A stretch of DNA of 64,000 bases from Chelativorans intermedius (GCF_025398255.1 NZ_JAODNW010000001.1:124001-188000); one strand, 5' to 3'. Shown: positions 36,152 to 58,713, counted from the stretch's first letter. The notes: generated by a model from the letters alone, not told the origin. Program-made: numbers and translations.

Positions 36152-36670
36152 ATGGACAGAGCGGAAAAACGCGAGTTCGTCGCCAACCTCAGCCAGGTGT
36201 TCGAGAGCACCGGCTGTGTCGTGGTGGCGCACTATGCCGGCCTCACCGTCTCGCAGATGAACGAGCTGCGCTCGAAGATGCGGCAAGCCGGTGGGACCGT
36301 CAAGGTCGCGAAGAACCGCCTCGCCAAGATCGCTCTTCAGGGTACCAAGTCCGAAAGCATCCAGTCTCTGTTCCAGGGACAGACGCTGATTGCCTATTCG
36401 GACGATCCGGTGGCCGCTCCGAAGGTCGCCAGCGAATTCGCCAAGGCCAATGGCAATCTTGTCATCCTTGGCGGCGCGATGGGCGCAACCGCGCTCGACG
36501 CGGACGGCGTGAAGGCGCTTGCCTCGCTGCCGTCGCTGGACGAGCTCAGGGCAAAGCTTGTCGGCATGATCTCCACGCCGGCAACCCGGATCGCCCAGGT
36601 CGTCAACGCACCCGCCGGCCAGGTGGCCCGGGTCATTGGCGCCTATGCCCGGAAGGACGAGGCGGCGTGA
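36152..36670 (+). CDS. rplJ: Ribosomal protein L10
   Basis: 172 residues. The N-terminal domain binds 23S rRNA and L11, and the C-terminal helix carries L7/L12 dimers. ATG 36152 after GGAGAAAGG begins [10 protein letters not shown], the family start; the upstream open frame lies in the leader. rplL follows after 45 bp. Confidence 0.98.
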   Translation: MDRAEKREFVANLSQVFESTGCVVVAHYAGLTVSQMNELRSKMRQAGGTVKVAKNRLAKIALQGTKSESIQSLFQGQTLIAYSDDPVAAPKVASEFAKANGNLVILGGAMGATALDADGVKALASLPSLDELRAKLVGMISTPATRIAQVVNAPAGQVARVIGAYARKDEAA

Positions 36671-36715
36671 GGCCGTTCCTCAACAACACTGTTCGAACTT
36701 TTAAGGAAATGAGAC

Positions 36716-37093
36716 ATGGCTGATCTTGCGAAGATCGTTGAAGACCTTTCGAACCTCACCGTCCTGGAGGCGGCCGAGCTTTCGAAGATGCTGGAAGAGA
36801 AGTGGGGCGTTTCGGCCGCCGCGCCGGTGGCCGTGGCTGCGGCCGGTGCCGCTGCCGCTCCCGCCGAGGCCGCGGAAGAGAAGACCGAGTTCGACGTCGT
36901 TCTCGCCGATGCCGGTGCGCAGAAGATCAATGTGATCAAGGAAGTGCGCGCCATCACGGGGCTTGGCCTGAAGGAGGCGAAGGACCTGGTCGAGTCCGCG
37001 CCGAAGCCGATCAAGGAAGGCGTGGCCAAGGACGAGGCCGAGAAGATCAAGGCCCAGCTCGAGGGCGCAGGCGCCAAGGTCGAGCTGAAATAA
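36716..37093 (+). CDS. rplL: Ribosomal protein L7/L12
   Basis: 125 residues. N-terminal dimerisation helices (about 1-32), an Ala/Pro-rich hinge (about 36-54) and a globular C-terminal domain with [12 protein letters not shown] that recruits translational GTPases. Present in several copies per ribosome through L10. Confidence 0.98.
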   Translation: MADLAKIVEDLSNLTVLEAAELSKMLEEKWGVSAAAPVAVAAAGAAAAPAEAAEEKTEFDVVLADAGAQKINVIKEVRAITGLGLKEAKDLVESAPKPIKEGVAKDEAEKIKAQLEGAGAKVELK

Positions 37094-37101
37094 TTGCGCT
37101 T

Positions 37102-37185
37102 CCGGCCCGCGCGCCTGCGCGGGCCGGAGCCACGGGCGACTGCGAGAACCTATTTCCTGAAGGCCGCGAACCGGCTTTCAGGAAA
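37102..37185 (+). promoter_or_regulatory. Two hairpins in the rplL-rpoB gap (attenuator/RNase processing candidates)
   Basis: CCGGCCCGCG-CGCCTG-CGCGGGCCGG at 37102-37127 (10-bp stem) and TTTCCTGA/TCAGGAAA at 37153-37185 with an internal GCCG/CGGC pairing. The 169-bp gap is where E. coli has an attenuator and an RNase III site that set the ratio of L7/L12 to RNA polymerase. Function here is by analogy. Confidence 0.5.
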
Positions 37186-37262
37186 CGGGTTTTCATCCGT
37201 TTGGATTGGCCGTCACGACGGGCGGCCCATTTGGCAGGCAAAGCGGCAGGCAAGGAGCGACG

Positions 37263-41402
<4,140 letters not shown>

Positions 41403-41408
41403 ACAAGG

Positions 41409-41440
41409 GCGCACCGCGGCCCCCATCCGCCGCGGTGCGC
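41409..41440 (+). promoter_or_regulatory. 12-bp-stem hairpin in the rpoB-rpoC gap
   Basis: GCGCACCGCGGC (41409-41420) and GCCGCGGTGCGC (41429-41440) pair perfectly around an 8-nt loop, six bases after the rpoB stop. No U-tract follows. It may protect the rpoB 3' end or mark an mRNA cleavage site. Confidence 0.5.
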
Positions 41441-41553
41441 TGCCCGTATCGACGGCGATGCGGCGGTGAAAGCAACGAGGCCAGAACGCCGCTCAGCGCC
41501 CGCCGCGACCGCAGAACGACCAAGGGGTTTAAGGCCCCGCAAAGGAGATCGGC

Positions 41554-45753
<4,200 letters not shown>

Positions 45754-45782
45754 GCCCGGTCTTGCCGGGCCTGACGCAAACG

Positions 45783-45812
45783 AGGCCGCCGGCTCGAGCC
45801 GGCGGCCTTTTT
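45783..45812 (+). terminator. Intrinsic terminator of the rpoBC operon
   Basis: AGGCCGCCGGC (45783-45793), TCGA loop, GCCGGCGGCCT (45798-45808), followed by TTTT. A smaller GCCCGG/CCGGGC hairpin precedes it. The stem also lies at the 3' side of the convergent small gene and could act on both strands. Confidence 0.9.
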
Positions 45813-45842
45813 CGATCGCCTTCCCGCGTCCGCCGTCGCGCT

Positions 45843-46124
45843 CTATACGGGTTCGTCAAAGGTGACGATCGCGATCTCGCCCTCCGTCGCGCTCTGCCAG
45901 GCGGACAGGTGCGGCTCCTCGTCGGGCGCACCCTCCATCTCGCCGATCTGGTCGAGCTCGGCCTCGGCATAACCCTCCTGGGCCAGCGCCTCCAGGGCCA
46001 TGCGCACCGCCGTATCGTCGTCGGGCGCCAGAAGCATGATGTGCACGCCCTCGCTGCCGGCACCCGATTCGCGCCATACCCGGCCGGTGATGATGGTGAC
46101 CGGCTTTTCTTCGTTGTCGTTCAT
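45843..46124 (-). CDS. Small acidic protein of unknown function
   Basis: 93 residues, strongly acidic. The order is a beta-strand start (KPVTIITGRVWRE), a hydrophobic strand (GVHIMLLAPDDDTAVRMALEALAQEGYAEAELDQIGEM), then an acidic linker and a strand (GEIAIVTFDEPV), giving a small alpha/beta fold. I do not recognise a family. ATG 46124 is chosen over a 16-codon longer frame because the extension is low-complexity. It is the only minus-strand gene in the 33-64 kb ribosomal region, convergent with rpoC and divergent from the str operon. Confidence 0.6.
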   Translation of the reverse strand: MNDNEEKPVTIITGRVWRESGAGSEGVHIMLLAPDDDTAVRMALEALAQEGYAEAELDQIGEMEGAPDEEPHLSAWQSATEGEIAIVTFDEPV

Positions 46125-46304
46125 GGGGACGATTCCCGCCTCGTTGCGCCTGGCTCGGCTGCACTGTGACATTTCCGGTGCGCGGAGGACAGGGCAGGGC
46201 TGGAAATTTTCTCCTTACGCGCCCATATTGGCCGCGGAAATGGCGTGCGCGGTTCCACTGCCGTCTCACCCGTTCGGCGACGCAAGATAATTGCCGGGGC
46301 GGGG

Positions 46305-46333
46305 TTGACGGAGGCCCGTCTTGCGCGTATTAC
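46305..46333 (+). promoter_or_regulatory. Promoter of the str operon
   Basis: TTGACG (46305-46310) and TATTAC (46328-46333) with an ideal 17-bp spacer, the best promoter match in the 458-bp gap between the small minus-strand gene and rpsL. Transcription would start near 46340. Confidence 0.6.
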
Positions 46334-46339
46334 CCGCCG

Positions 46340-46582
46340 CGTCCGAGCCGATGTGAGGCCCGATTTTTCGGGGCGACGCGCCCTGAAACACAGCCTCAAA
46401 CAGGGTTCGTTTAAACGAGCGACAGAAATCCGGGCGCATGAAGCGGTTTTCCGCTTCCTCTGCTTTTGTTCGGGCAGGACCGCTTTTAGGCGGTTTTGTG
46501 CCCGAATTTGCATATGGAGCACTGTTCCCGTGCAGACGAACCCGGGCTTGAGACACGAGATCGAGAATCAAGGGAAGGTTTG
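46340..46582 (+). promoter_or_regulatory. Structured 5' leader of rpsL mRNA
   Basis: About 240 nt without a gene. It contains the palindrome TCGTTTAAACGA (46407-46418), the hairpin GAAGCGG-TTTT-CCGCTTC (46440-46457), and a further stem near 46471-46505 with CGGGCA/TGCCCG arms around ACCGC/GCGGT. The ribosome site AAGGGAAGG precedes the ATG. It may be a ribosomal-protein-binding leader, but no known class was recognised. Confidence 0.4.
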
Positions 46583-46954
46583 ATGCCTACCGTTAACCAG
46601 TTGATCAACAAGCCGCGCAAGGCGCCGGTGAAGCGCAACAAGGTGCCCGCCATGCAGGCCAACCCGCAGAAGCGGGGTGTGTGTACGCGCGTCTATACGA
46701 CGTCGCCGAAGAAGCCGAACTCGGCCATGCGCAAGGTGGCGAAGATCCGGCTTGCCAACGGTTTCGAGGTGATCGGCTACATTCCGGGCGAGGGTCACAA
46801 CCTGCAGGAGCACTCGGTGGTGATGATCCGCGGCGGTCGCGTCAAGGACCTTCCCGGTGTGCGCTATCATATCATCCGCGGCGTGCTCGACACGCAGGGT
46901 GTGAAGAGCCGCAAGCAGCGCCGCTCCAAATACGGCGCCAAGCGTCCGAAGTAA
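46583..46954 (+). CDS. rpsL: Ribosomal protein S12
   Basis: 123 residues, decoding-centre protein. The PKKPNSA loop (residues 42-48) and the KDLPGVRY loop carry the wild-type lysines whose change gives streptomycin resistance, so the allele reads as sensitive. First gene of the str operon; ATG 46583 after AAGGGAAGG. Confidence 0.98.
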   Translation: MPTVNQLINKPRKAPVKRNKVPAMQANPQKRGVCTRVYTTSPKKPNSAMRKVAKIRLANGFEVIGYIPGEGHNLQEHSVVMIRGGRVKDLPGVRYHIIRGVLDTQGVKSRKQRRSKYGAKRPK

Positions 46955-47006
46955 GGGTTTCCCGGCTTCGGCGCTTTTTCGTTGTGGCGCCGGGCCTTGA
47001 AGGTGA

Positions 47007-47489
<483 letters not shown>

Positions 47490-47516
47490 GGCGAGGCAAG
47501 GAAAGAGGTACCCACG

Positions 47517-49607
<2,091 letters not shown>

Positions 49608-49667
49608 TCGCCCTTGAGGCGCACACAACGAGAAGGCCGACAAGGCAGGAAATAACGGAGACCTCAA

Positions 49668-50848
<1,181 letters not shown>

Positions 50849-50904
50849 AGTCTCCGGCGCGGCGCGGGAGTGCCCGCGCCGCGCGCGGAACAGGGAACTG
50901 ACAC

Positions 50905-51213
50905 ATGAACGGACAAAATATCCGTATCCGCCTCAAGGCGTTCGACCATCGCGTGCTCGACGCCTCCACGCGCGAGATCGTGTCCACGGCCAAGCGCACC
51001 GGCGCTAATGTCCGTGGTCCCATCCCGCTGCCCACGCGGATCGAGAAGTTCACGGTGAACCGCTCGCCGCACATCGACAAGAAGAGCCGCGAGCAGTTTG
51101 AGATGCGCACCCACAAGCGCCTTCTCGACATCGTGGACCCGACGCCGCAGACGGTGGACGCGCTGATGAAGCTCGATCTGGCGGCCGGCGTGGATGTCGA
51201 GATCAAGCTCTAG
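50905..51213 (+). CDS. rpsJ: Ribosomal protein S10
   Basis: 102 residues, also NusE in antitermination. Family blocks [14 protein letters not shown] and [19 protein letters not shown] are present. First gene of the S10 block, joined to str without a terminator. Confidence 0.98.
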   Translation: MNGQNIRIRLKAFDHRVLDASTREIVSTAKRTGANVRGPIPLPTRIEKFTVNRSPHIDKKSREQFEMRTHKRLLDIVDPTPQTVDALMKLDLAAGVDVEIKL

Positions 51214-51289
51214 GGGCGGAAGAACAGAGAATAGGACCCCGCGCGGGCGGTACGACCGGCGGCGGGAAGCCTGAAAGGAAATCGAACCG

Positions 51290-52018
51290 ATGCGTTCAGG
51301 TGTTATCGCACAGAAGATCGGGATGACGCGCGTCTACAACGAGGCGGGCGAGCATATTCCCGTCACGGTGCTGCGCATGGAGAATTGCCAGGTGGTGGCC
51401 CAGCGCACCGAGGAGAAGAACGGCTACACCGCCGTGCAGCTCGGCGTTGGGCTTGCCAAGGTCAAGAATACGTCGAAGGCTCTGCGCGGCCATTTCGCCG
51501 CTGCCAGTGTCGAGCCGAAGGCGAAGCTTGCCGAGTTTCGCGTGTCTCCCGACAATCTCCTTGAGGTGGGCGCGGAGATCACGGCCGATCATTTTGTCGT
51601 CGGCCAGAAGGTGGACATCACCGGCACGTCCATCGGCAAGGGCTTCCAGGGTGTCATGAAGCGCCACAATTTCGGCGGCGGACGTGCCACCCACGGCAAC
51701 TCCATCTCGCACCGCTCGCACGGTTCGACCGGCCAGCGCCAGGACCCCGGCAAGGTGTTCAAGGGCAAGAAGATGGCCGGCCACATGGGTGCGCGCCGCG
51801 TGACGACGCAGAACCTCGAGGTGGTGTCCACCGATACCGAGCGCGGCCTCATACTGGTGCGCGGTGCGGTTCCCGGTTCCAAGGGATCGTGGATCATGGT
51901 GCGCGATGCCGTCAAGGCGCCGCTGCCCGAGAATGCGCCGCTGCCTGGTGCCGTTCGCGCCGCCAAGAACGAGGCCGCGAAGGCCGAGAAGGCTGCCGCC
52001 AGCGAGGGGGCTGAGTGA
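51290..52018 (+). CDS. rplC: Ribosomal protein L3
   Basis: 242 residues, assembly initiator near the peptidyl transferase centre. The long loop [21 protein letters not shown] region is intact. A ~30-residue Ala/Lys/Glu-rich C-terminal extension exceeds the E. coli length (209). Stop overlaps the rplD start (TGATG). Confidence 0.98.
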   Translation: MRSGVIAQKIGMTRVYNEAGEHIPVTVLRMENCQVVAQRTEEKNGYTAVQLGVGLAKVKNTSKALRGHFAAASVEPKAKLAEFRVSPDNLLEVGAEITADHFVVGQKVDITGTSIGKGFQGVMKRHNFGGGRATHGNSISHRSHGSTGQRQDPGKVFKGKKMAGHMGARRVTTQNLEVVSTDTERGLILVRGAVPGSKGSWIMVRDAVKAPLPENAPLPGAVRAAKNEAAKAEKAAASEGAE

Positions 52019-52638
52019 TGGAACTGAAGGTGACCACCCTTGCGGGTAAGGATGCCGGCAAGCTGAAGCTCTCCGAGGAGATCTTCGGACTCGAGCCGCG
52101 CGAGGACATTTTGCATCGGGTTGTCCGCTGGCAGCTTGCCAAGCGCCAGCAGGGCACGCACAAGGCCAAGGGGCGCTCGGAGATTTCGCGCACCGGCGCC
52201 AAGATGTACCGCCAGAAGGGCACGGGCCGCGCCCGTCACTCCTCGGCGCGCGTGCCGCAGTTCCGTGGCGGCGGCAAGGCGCATGGGCCAGTGGTGCGCA
52301 GCCACGCCCACGACCTGCCGAAGAAGGTTCGCGCGCTCGGCCTGAAACATGCCCTTTCGGCAAAGGCGAGGGCGGAGCGCATCATCGTCGTCGACGAGCT
52401 GGCGCTCAAGGAGGCCAAGACGAAGGTCCTGGCCGAAAGCTTCGCCAAGCTGGGGCTGACCAACGCGTTGATGATCGGCGGCAGCGAGATCGACGCCGCT
52501 TTCAAGCGTGCGGCAGCGAACATTCCCAACATCGACGTGCTGCCCGTTCAGGGCATCAACGTGTACGACATTCTGCGCCGCGGCACGCTGGTGCTTTCCA
52601 AGGCGGCGGTCGAGGCTCTCGAGGAGCGGTTCAAATGA
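52018..52638 (+). CDS. rplD: Ribosomal protein L4
   Basis: 206 residues with the extended exit-tunnel loop ([15 protein letters not shown] region near 60-75). In E. coli L4 represses the S10 operon at the rpsJ leader; no such leader is visible because rpsJ follows tuf directly. ATG 52018 is preferred to a GTG one codon upstream. Confidence 0.98.
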   Translation: MELKVTTLAGKDAGKLKLSEEIFGLEPREDILHRVVRWQLAKRQQGTHKAKGRSEISRTGAKMYRQKGTGRARHSSARVPQFRGGGKAHGPVVRSHAHDLPKKVRALGLKHALSAKARAERIIVVDELALKEAKTKVLAESFAKLGLTNALMIGGSEIDAAFKRAAANIPNIDVLPVQGINVYDILRRGTLVLSKAAVEALEERFK

Positions 52639-52928
52639 CGGATCTTCGCCACTATGACGTGATCGTGAGCCCTGTTATCACCGAGAAGTCGACCATGGCC
52701 TCGGAGAACAACCAGGTTGTCTTCAACGTGGCGCGCAAGGCCACGAAGCCCGAGATCAAGGCGGCGGTCGAAGCGCTGTTCAACGTCAAGGTCAAGGGCG
52801 TCAACACGCTTGTGCGCAAGGGCAAGGTTAGGCGCTTCCGCGGCACCGTCGGGCAGCAGAGCGACGTCAAGAAGGCGGTCGTCACGCTGGCCGAGGGCCA
52901 TTCGATCGACATTGCGACGGGTCTTTGA
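52635..52928 (+). CDS. rplW: Ribosomal protein L23
   Basis: 97 residues, docking site for trigger factor and SRP at the tunnel exit. [10 protein letters not shown] start and the Lys/Arg-rich loop are typical. ATGA overlap with rplD. Confidence 0.97.
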   Translation: MTDLRHYDVIVSPVITEKSTMASENNQVVFNVARKATKPEIKAAVEALFNVKVKGVNTLVRKGKVRRFRGTVGQQSDVKKAVVTLAEGHSIDIATGL

Positions 52929-52948
52929 GAGGCCGCGAGGACAGACAC

Positions 52949-53785
52949 ATGGCACTCAAGAACTTCAAACCGGTTACGCCGGGCACGCGCCAGCTGGTCA
53001 TCGTCGACCGCTCGGGCCTCTACAAGGGCAAGCCCGTCAAGGGCCTTACCCAAGGTCTGACGGGCAAGGGCGGGCGCAACAACACCGGCCGCATCACCGC
53101 CCGCTTCCAGGGTGGCGGGCACAAGCGCGCCTACCGCCTGATCGACTTCAAGCGCCGCAAATTCGACGTGTCCGGCGTCGTGGAGCGGCTGGAGTACGAT
53201 CCCAACCGCAGCGGTTTCATCGCGCTCGTGCGCTATGATGACGGGGAGCTCAGCTACATCCTGGCGCCGCAGCGCCTGGGCGTCGGCGACCGCGTCATCT
53301 CCTCGCAGAAGGCGGTGGACGTGAAGCCCGGCAACGCAATGCCGCTTTCGGCGATGCCCGTCGGCACCATCATCCACAATGTGGAGATGAAGCCCGGCAA
53401 GGGCGGCCAGCTTGCGCGCTCGGCCGGCGCCTATGCGCAGCTTGTCGGCCGTGACCGGGGCATGGCATTGCTCAAGCTCAATTCCGGCGAGCAGCGCCTC
53501 GTCTCGGGCGGTTGCCTGGCAACTGTCGGCGCGGTCTCCAACCCGGATCACGCCAATATCAGCCTCGGCAAGGCCGGGCGCAAGCGCTGGCTGGGCAAGC
53601 GTCCGCACAATCGCGGCGTCACCATGAACCCGGTCGACCACCCGCATGGCGGCGGCGAGGGGCGCACCTCCGGCGGCCGTCATCCGGTTTCGCCCTGGGG
53701 CAAGCCCACCAAGGGCATGAAGACGCGGTCCAACAAGGCGACCGATAAATTCATCATGCGCTCGCGCCATCAGCGCAAGAAGTAA
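52949..53785 (+). CDS. rplB: Ribosomal protein L2
   Basis: 278 residues. Essential for peptidyl transferase assembly; the conserved [13 protein letters not shown] segment near residues 225-238 carries the key histidine. ATG 52949 gives MALKNFKP. Confidence 0.98.
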   Translation: MALKNFKPVTPGTRQLVIVDRSGLYKGKPVKGLTQGLTGKGGRNNTGRITARFQGGGHKRAYRLIDFKRRKFDVSGVVERLEYDPNRSGFIALVRYDDGELSYILAPQRLGVGDRVISSQKAVDVKPGNAMPLSAMPVGTIIHNVEMKPGKGGQLARSAGAYAQLVGRDRGMALLKLNSGEQRLVSGGCLATVGAVSNPDHANISLGKAGRKRWLGKRPHNRGVTMNPVDHPHGGGEGRTSGGRHPVSPWGKPTKGMKTRSNKATDKFIMRSRHQRKK

Positions 53786-53802
53786 AGAAAGGTAACGGAT
53801 CC

Positions 53803-54081
53803 GTGTCCCGTTCAGTCTGGAAAGGCCCGTTCGTCGACGGCTACCTTCTGAAGAAGGCCGACAAGGCGCGCGAAAGCGGCCGCAAGGAGGTCATCAAGAT
53901 CTGGAGCCGCCGCTCCACCATCCTGCCCCAGTTCGTGGGGCTGACCTTCGGCGTCTACAACGGCCAGAAGCACATCCCGGTGCTCGTCTCGGAAGAGATG
54001 GTGGGCCACAAATTCGGTGAGTTCGCTCCCACCCGCACCTATTATGGCCACGGGGCGGACAAGAAGGCAAAGAGGAAGTAG
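53803..54081 (+). CDS. rpsS: Ribosomal protein S19
   Basis: 92 residues, 30S head protein at the A-site finger. GTG start at 53803 ([16 protein letters not shown]), the only plausible start as no ATG precedes the conserved sequence. rplV starts 2 bp after its stop. Confidence 0.97.
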   Translation: MSRSVWKGPFVDGYLLKKADKARESGRKEVIKIWSRRSTILPQFVGLTFGVYNGQKHIPVLVSEEMVGHKFGEFAPTRTYYGHGADKKAKRK

Positions 54082-54083
54082 AA

Positions 54084-54473
54084 ATGGGCAAGGCCAAAGC
54101 GCCACGCAGGCTTGCAGACAACGAGGCGCGTGCGGTCCTGCGCACGGTTCGTGTTAGCCCGCAGAAGCTGAACCTCGTCGCTGCCATGATTCGCGGCAAG
54201 AAGGTTGCGGATGCGCTCGCGGATCTGGAGTTCTCGCGCAAGCGCATCGCAGGCACGGTGAAGAAGACGCTGGAATCGGCGGTCGCCAATGCCGAGAACA
54301 ACCACGGACTGGACGTGGATGCGCTGGTGGTGGCCGAGGCCTATGTCGGCAAGTCGATTGTCATGAAGCGCTTTCACGCCCGCGGCCGTGGACGCGCCAA
54401 CCGCGTGGAGAAGCCGTTCTCCAACCTGACGATCGTCGTGCGTGAAGTCGAAGAGCAAGTGGAGGCCGCATAA
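54084..54473 (+). CDS. rplV: Ribosomal protein L22
   Basis: 129 residues with the tunnel-lining beta hairpin in the C-terminal half ([17 protein letters not shown]). Residue context is wild type for macrolide sites. Stop overlaps the rpsC start (TAATG). Confidence 0.97.
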   Translation: MGKAKAPRRLADNEARAVLRTVRVSPQKLNLVAAMIRGKKVADALADLEFSRKRIAGTVKKTLESAVANAENNHGLDVDALVVAEAYVGKSIVMKRFHARGRGRANRVEKPFSNLTIVVREVEEQVEAA

Positions 54474-55174
54474 TGGGCCAGAAAGTCAATCCGATCGGTC
54501 TCCGTCTGGGCATCAACCGCACGTGGGATTCCCGCTGGTTTGCCAATACGGGCGAGTATGGCCAGCTCCTGCATGAGGATCTGAAGATCCGCGACTATAT
54601 CGAAAAGGAGCTGAAGCAGGCGGCAATCTCCAAGGTGGTCATCGAGCGTCCGCACAAGAAGTGCCGCGTGACGATCCATTCTGCCCGTCCCGGCCTCATC
54701 ATCGGCAAGAAGGGTGCGGACATCGAGAAGCTGCGCCGCAAGGTCTCGCAGATGACCAATGCCGAGACGCATCTCAACATCGTCGAGGTGCGCAAGCCGG
54801 AGATCGACGCGCGGCTCATCGCCCAGTCGATCGCCCAGCAGTTGGAGCGGCGCGTGGCATTCCGCCGCGCCATGAAGCGGGCCGTTCAGTCGGCCATGCG
54901 GCTGGGCGCCGAGGGCATCCGGATCAACTGCACCGGGCGTCTCGGCGGTGCGGAGATCGCGCGCATCGAGTGGTACCGCGAGGGCCGTGTGCCGCTGCAC
55001 ACGCTGCGTGCCGACATCGACTACGGCACGGCCGAGGCCAAGACCGCCTACGGCGTGTGCGGGGTGAAGGTGTGGGTTTTCAAGGGCGAGATCCTGGAGC
55101 ACGACCCGATGGCCTCCGAGCGCCGCGCGCTCGAGGGCGACAAGGGTGGCCAGCGTCGCCGCGAGAACGCCTGA
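54473..55174 (+). CDS. rpsC: Ribosomal protein S3
   Basis: 233 residues, with an N-terminal KH domain ([16 protein letters not shown], GxxG loop near 80-85) and the C-terminal domain that helps form the mRNA entry helicase with S4 and S5. Confidence 0.98.
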   Translation: MGQKVNPIGLRLGINRTWDSRWFANTGEYGQLLHEDLKIRDYIEKELKQAAISKVVIERPHKKCRVTIHSARPGLIIGKKGADIEKLRRKVSQMTNAETHLNIVEVRKPEIDARLIAQSIAQQLERRVAFRRAMKRAVQSAMRLGAEGIRINCTGRLGGAEIARIEWYREGRVPLHTLRADIDYGTAEAKTAYGVCGVKVWVFKGEILEHDPMASERRALEGDKGGQRRRENA

Positions 55175-55198
55175 GCCGGAATTTTGGAGTAGGATGAG

Positions 55199-55612
55199 AT
55201 GCTGCAACCAAAGCGCACGAAATTCCGCAAGCAGTTCAAGGGCCGCATTCACGGCACGGCCAAGGGCGGCACGGAGCTGAACTTCGGTTCCTACGGGCTC
55301 AAGGCGCTGGAGCCGGAGCGGGTGACCGCCCGGCAGATCGAGGCCGCGCGCCGCGCCATCACGCGCTACATGAAGCGCCAGGGCCGCGTGTGGATCCGCG
55401 TCTTCCCCGATGTGCCGGTCACGTCCAAGCCGACCGAGGTTCGCATGGGCAAGGGCAAGGGCTCGGTCGATTACTGGGCCTGCCGCGTGAAGCCCGGCCG
55501 CATCATGTTCGAGATCGACGGCGTGGGCCAGGACGTGGCGCGCGAGGCGCTGCGCCTCGGGGCGGCCAAGCTTCCGATCAAGACGCGCTTCATCCAGCGT
55601 ATCGCAGAGTAG
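55199..55612 (+). CDS. rplP: Ribosomal protein L16
   Basis: 137 residues, near the A site; [16 protein letters not shown] start and the [13 protein letters not shown] block are typical. Confidence 0.97.
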   Translation: MLQPKRTKFRKQFKGRIHGTAKGGTELNFGSYGLKALEPERVTARQIEAARRAITRYMKRQGRVWIRVFPDVPVTSKPTEVRMGKGKGSVDYWACRVKPGRIMFEIDGVGQDVAREALRLGAAKLPIKTRFIQRIAE

Positions 55613-55623
55613 GAGAGGGCGCC

Positions 55624-55824
55624 ATGAAAGCTGCCGATGTCCGGGCGATGACGCCCGATCAGCTCAAGGACGAGCTGGCGAAGCTGAAGAAAGAGCAGTT
55701 CAACCTCCGTTTCCAGAAGGCGACGGGGCAATTGGAGAAAACCGCGCGAGTGAAGCAGATTCGCCGCGACATTGCGCGCATCAAGACAATCGCCGCCGAG
55801 AAATCGGCCGGCAGCAAGGCCTAA
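55624..55824 (+). CDS. rpmC: Ribosomal protein L29
   Basis: 66 residues, two-helix protein at the tunnel exit with L23. The conserved [17 protein letters not shown] segment marks it. ATG 55624 with AGGAGAGGG upstream; the longer open frame is out of family. Confidence 0.96.
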   Translation: MKAADVRAMTPDQLKDELAKLKKEQFNLRFQKATGQLEKTARVKQIRRDIARIKTIAAEKSAGSKA

Positions 55825-55835
55825 GGACAGCGAGA

Positions 55836-56078
55836 ATGCCAAAGCGCGTTTTGCAGGGCACCGTGGTAAGCGACAAGAACGACAAGACGGTGGTCGTTCG
55901 CGTCGAGCGCCGGTTTGCGCATCCGCTTCTGAAGAAGACGGTCCGGCGCTCCAAGCGGTACAAGGCACATGACGAGAACAACCAGTTCAAGGTCGGGGAC
56001 GTGGTGCTGATCCAGGAATCGCGCCCGATCTCGAAGGACAAGTGCTGGATCGTCGTGAGCGAAGCCCAGGCACGATAA
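55836..56078 (+). CDS. rpsQ: Ribosomal protein S17
   Basis: 80 residues, OB-fold 16S primary binder with the conserved [21 protein letters not shown] start. Last gene of the S10 block. The 57-bp gap to rplN holds a GGGAAGC-GGC-GCTTCCC hairpin (56093-56109). Confidence 0.97.
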   Translation: MPKRVLQGTVVSDKNDKTVVVRVERRFAHPLLKKTVRRSKRYKAHDENNQFKVGDVVLIQESRPISKDKCWIVVSEAQAR

Positions 56079-56135
56079 CATCGGAAAAAGCCGGGAAGCG
56101 GCGCTTCCCCCAAGAGAACAAGAAGGCGGCCAGTC

Positions 56136-56504
56136 ATGATTCAGATGCAGACCAACCTCGACGTGGCGGACAATTCCGGCGCCCGTCGTGTCATGTGCAT
56201 CAAGGTGCTCGGCGGCTCGAAGCGGAAATACGCTTCCGTGGGCGACGTCATCGTCGTCTCGGTCAAGGAGGCGATCCCGCGCGGCCGCGTCAAGAAGGGT
56301 GACGTGATGAAGGCGGTGGTCGTGCGCACCGCCAAGGACATCCGCCGGCCCGACGGCAGCGTCATCCGCTTCGACAACAACGCCGCCGTTCTCGTGGACA
56401 ACAAGAGAGAGCCCGTGGGCACGCGTATCTTCGGCCCGGTTCCGCGCGAGTTGCGCGCCAAGAACCACATGAAGATCATCTCGCTGGCGCCGGAAGTGCT
56501 TTAA
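56136..56504 (+). CDS. rplN: Ribosomal protein L14
   Basis: 122 residues, subunit-interface protein; [19 protein letters not shown] start. First gene of the spc block; no separate promoter is obvious. Confidence 0.98.
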   Translation: MIQMQTNLDVADNSGARRVMCIKVLGGSKRKYASVGDVIVVSVKEAIPRGRVKKGDVMKAVVVRTAKDIRRPDGSVIRFDNNAAVLVDNKREPVGTRIFGPVPRELRAKNHMKIISLAPEVL

Positions 56505-56516
56505 GGAGCCGGAAGG

Positions 56517-56831
56517 ATGCAGAAGATCAGGAAAGGCGACAAGGTCGTCGTGCTGGCCGGCCGCGACAAGGGCCGCTCCGGCGAAGTGTTGAAGATGATG
56601 CCCAAGGAAAACAAGGCGCTGGTGCGCGGCGTCAATCTGGTGCGTCGCCACCAGAAGCAGACGGCGCAGAGCGAAGGCGGCATCATTACCAAGGAAGCGC
56701 CAATCCATGTGTCGAATCTGGCGCTGGCCGACCCCAAGGACGGGAAGCCCACGCGCGTGGGGTTCCAGATCCAGAAGGATGGCAAGAAGGTGCGCGTGGC
56801 GAAGCGCTCGGGAGAATTGATCGATGGCTAA
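56517..56831 (+). CDS. rplX: Ribosomal protein L24
   Basis: 104 residues with a KOW motif near the N-terminus ([19 protein letters not shown]). Its last codons overlap rplE by 8 bp. Confidence 0.97.
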   Translation: MQKIRKGDKVVVLAGRDKGRSGEVLKMMPKENKALVRGVNLVRRHQKQTAQSEGGIITKEAPIHVSNLALADPKDGKPTRVGFQIQKDGKKVRVAKRSGELIDG

Positions 56832-57384
56832 GGCAGAATACCAGCCGCGCTTGAAGAAGCAGTATGAGGAGGTGATCCGCAAGCAGCTCCTCGACAGCTT
56901 CGGCTACAAGAACGAGATGCAGGTGCCGCGCATCGAAAAGGTCGTCATCAACATGGGTGTCGGCGAGGCCACGGGCGACTCCAAGAAGCCGTCGGTGGCG
57001 GCGGAGGACCTGGCGCTGATCACGGGCCAGAAGCCCGTTATCACCAAGGCGCGCAAGTCGATCGCCGGCTTCAAGGTGCGTGAGGGCATGCCCCTGGGCG
57101 CCAAGGTGACGCTGCGCAAGGATCGCATGTACGAGTTCCTGGACCGGCTCGTGAATGTGGCGCTGCCGCGCGTGCGCGACTTCCGGGGCCTGAGCCCCAA
57201 GAGCTTCGATGGCCGTGGCAACTTCGCCATGGGCATCAAGGAGCACATCGTGTTCCCCGAGATCAATTACGACAAGGTCGATCAGATCTGGGGAATGGAC
57301 ATCATCGTCTGTACGACTGCCAAGACGGATGACGAGGCGAGGGCGCTGCTCAAGGCGTTCAATTTCCCGTTCCGCCAGCAGTAA
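56824..57384 (+). CDS. rplE: Ribosomal protein L5
   Basis: 186 residues, 5S rRNA binder contacting P-site t[14 protein letters not shown] and RDFRGL blocks are present. 8-bp overlap with rplX implies coupled translation. Confidence 0.98.
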   Translation: MAKAEYQPRLKKQYEEVIRKQLLDSFGYKNEMQVPRIEKVVINMGVGEATGDSKKPSVAAEDLALITGQKPVITKARKSIAGFKVREGMPLGAKVTLRKDRMYEFLDRLVNVALPRVRDFRGLSPKSFDGRGNFAMGIKEHIVFPEINYDKVDQIWGMDIIVCTTAKTDDEARALLKAFNFPFRQQ

Positions 57385-57411
57385 CGGCAGGCGAGCACAA
57401 GGAAGCACTAC

Positions 57412-57717
57412 ATGGCTAAAGTTAGCGCAATCGAAAAGAACAAGAGGCGCCGCAAGATGGTGGACCGCTATGCCGCGAAGCGCGCGGCGTTGAAGGCCAT
57501 CATCAAGGACCAGTCGAAGCCCATGGACGAGCGCTTCAAGGCGCAGCTCCAGCTTGCCGCGCTTCCGCGCAACTCGTCCAAGACGCGCATCCGCAATCGC
57601 TGCGACGTGACCGGCCGCCCGCGCGCCTATTACCGCAAGCTGAAGATGTCGCGTGTGGCGCTTCGCGAGCTGGGCAACAACGGCCTGATCCCGGGCCTGG
57701 TCAAGTCGAGCTGGTAA
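57412..57717 (+). CDS. rpsN: Ribosomal protein S14 (zinc-independent type)
   Basis: 101 residues, the long C-minus form without the paired CxxC zinc motif; [16 protein letters not shown] block is present. Confidence 0.97.
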   Translation: MAKVSAIEKNKRRRKMVDRYAAKRAALKAIIKDQSKPMDERFKAQLQLAALPRNSSKTRIRNRCDVTGRPRAYYRKLKMSRVALRELGNNGLIPGLVKSSW

Positions 57718-57730
57718 GGAGGGCAAACCC

Positions 57731-58129
57731 ATGTCCATGAACGACCCTCTCGGCGATATGCTGACACGCATCCGCAATGCCATCGGGCGCAAGAAGACCA
57801 AGGTCTCCACGCCGGCCTCGCGCCTGCGCAGCCGCGTCCTCGATGTCATGAAGGCGGAAGGCTATATCCGCGACTACAGCCAGATCGACTACGGCAACGG
57901 CAAGTCGGAGCTCGAGATCGAGCTCAAGTACTTCGAGGGTGCGCCCGTGATTCGCGAGATCGCCCGGGTTTCCAAGCCCGGCCGGCGCGTCTATGTCTCC
58001 GTGAAGTCGATCCCCAGCGTCGCCAACGGTCTCGGCGTGGCCATTCTTTCCACGCCGAAGGGCGTGATGGCCGATCACGAGGCCCGCGAGAAGAACGTCG
58101 GCGGAGAGGTTCTCTGCCAGATCTTCTGA
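57731..58129 (+). CDS. rpsH: Ribosomal protein S8
   Basis: 132 residues. 16S central-domain binder and, in E. coli, repressor of the spc operon at rpl[24 protein letters not shown] end is conserved. Confidence 0.98.
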   Translation: MSMNDPLGDMLTRIRNAIGRKKTKVSTPASRLRSRVLDVMKAEGYIRDYSQIDYGNGKSELEIELKYFEGAPVIREIARVSKPGRRVYVSVKSIPSVANGLGVAILSTPKGVMADHEAREKNVGGEVLCQIF

Positions 58130-58167
58130 TCGGGCGGAACCGAAGCAGGAACAACGAGGACAAGACA

Positions 58168-58701
58168 ATGTCTCGTATAGGCAAGAAACCGGTTCCCGTG
58201 CCGGAAGGTGTGACGGCCACGGTCGAAGGCCAGACCGTGACGGCCAAGGGGCCGAAGGGCGAGTTGACCTTTGTCGTCAACGACGAGGTTCTGGTGAAGA
58301 TGGAGGACGGGGCGATCGCGGTGGATCCGCGCGACCAGTCCAAGTTGGCGCGCTCCAAGTGGGGCATGTCGCGCACGCAGATCGCCAACATCGTCAATGG
58401 CGTGAAGAACGGTTTCGAGAAGCGTCTCGAGATCAACGGCGTCGGCTATCGTGCGGCCATGCAGGGCAAGACCCTTCAGCTTTCGCTGGGCTTCAGCCAC
58501 GATGTGCAATATCAGGCGCCGGAAGGGGTGACGATCACCGTGCCCAAGCCCACCGAGATCGTCGTCTCGGGTGTCGACAAGCAGGTGGTCGGCCAGGTCG
58601 CAGCGGAGATCCGCAAGTTCCGCGGTCCCGAGCCCTACAAGGGCAAGGGCGTGAAATATGCGAACGAGACGATCATCCGCAAGGAAGGCAAGAAGAAGTA
58701 G
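58168..58701 (+). CDS. rplF: Ribosomal protein L6
   Basis: 177 residues, two repeated domains near the sarcin-ricin loop. [15 protein letters not shown] start and [14 protein letters not shown] end block are typical. Confidence 0.98.
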   Translation: MSRIGKKPVPVPEGVTATVEGQTVTAKGPKGELTFVVNDEVLVKMEDGAIAVDPRDQSKLARSKWGMSRTQIANIVNGVKNGFEKRLEINGVGYRAAMQGKTLQLSLGFSHDVQYQAPEGVTITVPKPTEIVVSGVDKQVVGQVAAEIRKFRGPEPYKGKGVKYANETIIRKEGKKK

Positions 58702-58713
58702 GAACGCGAAGCC

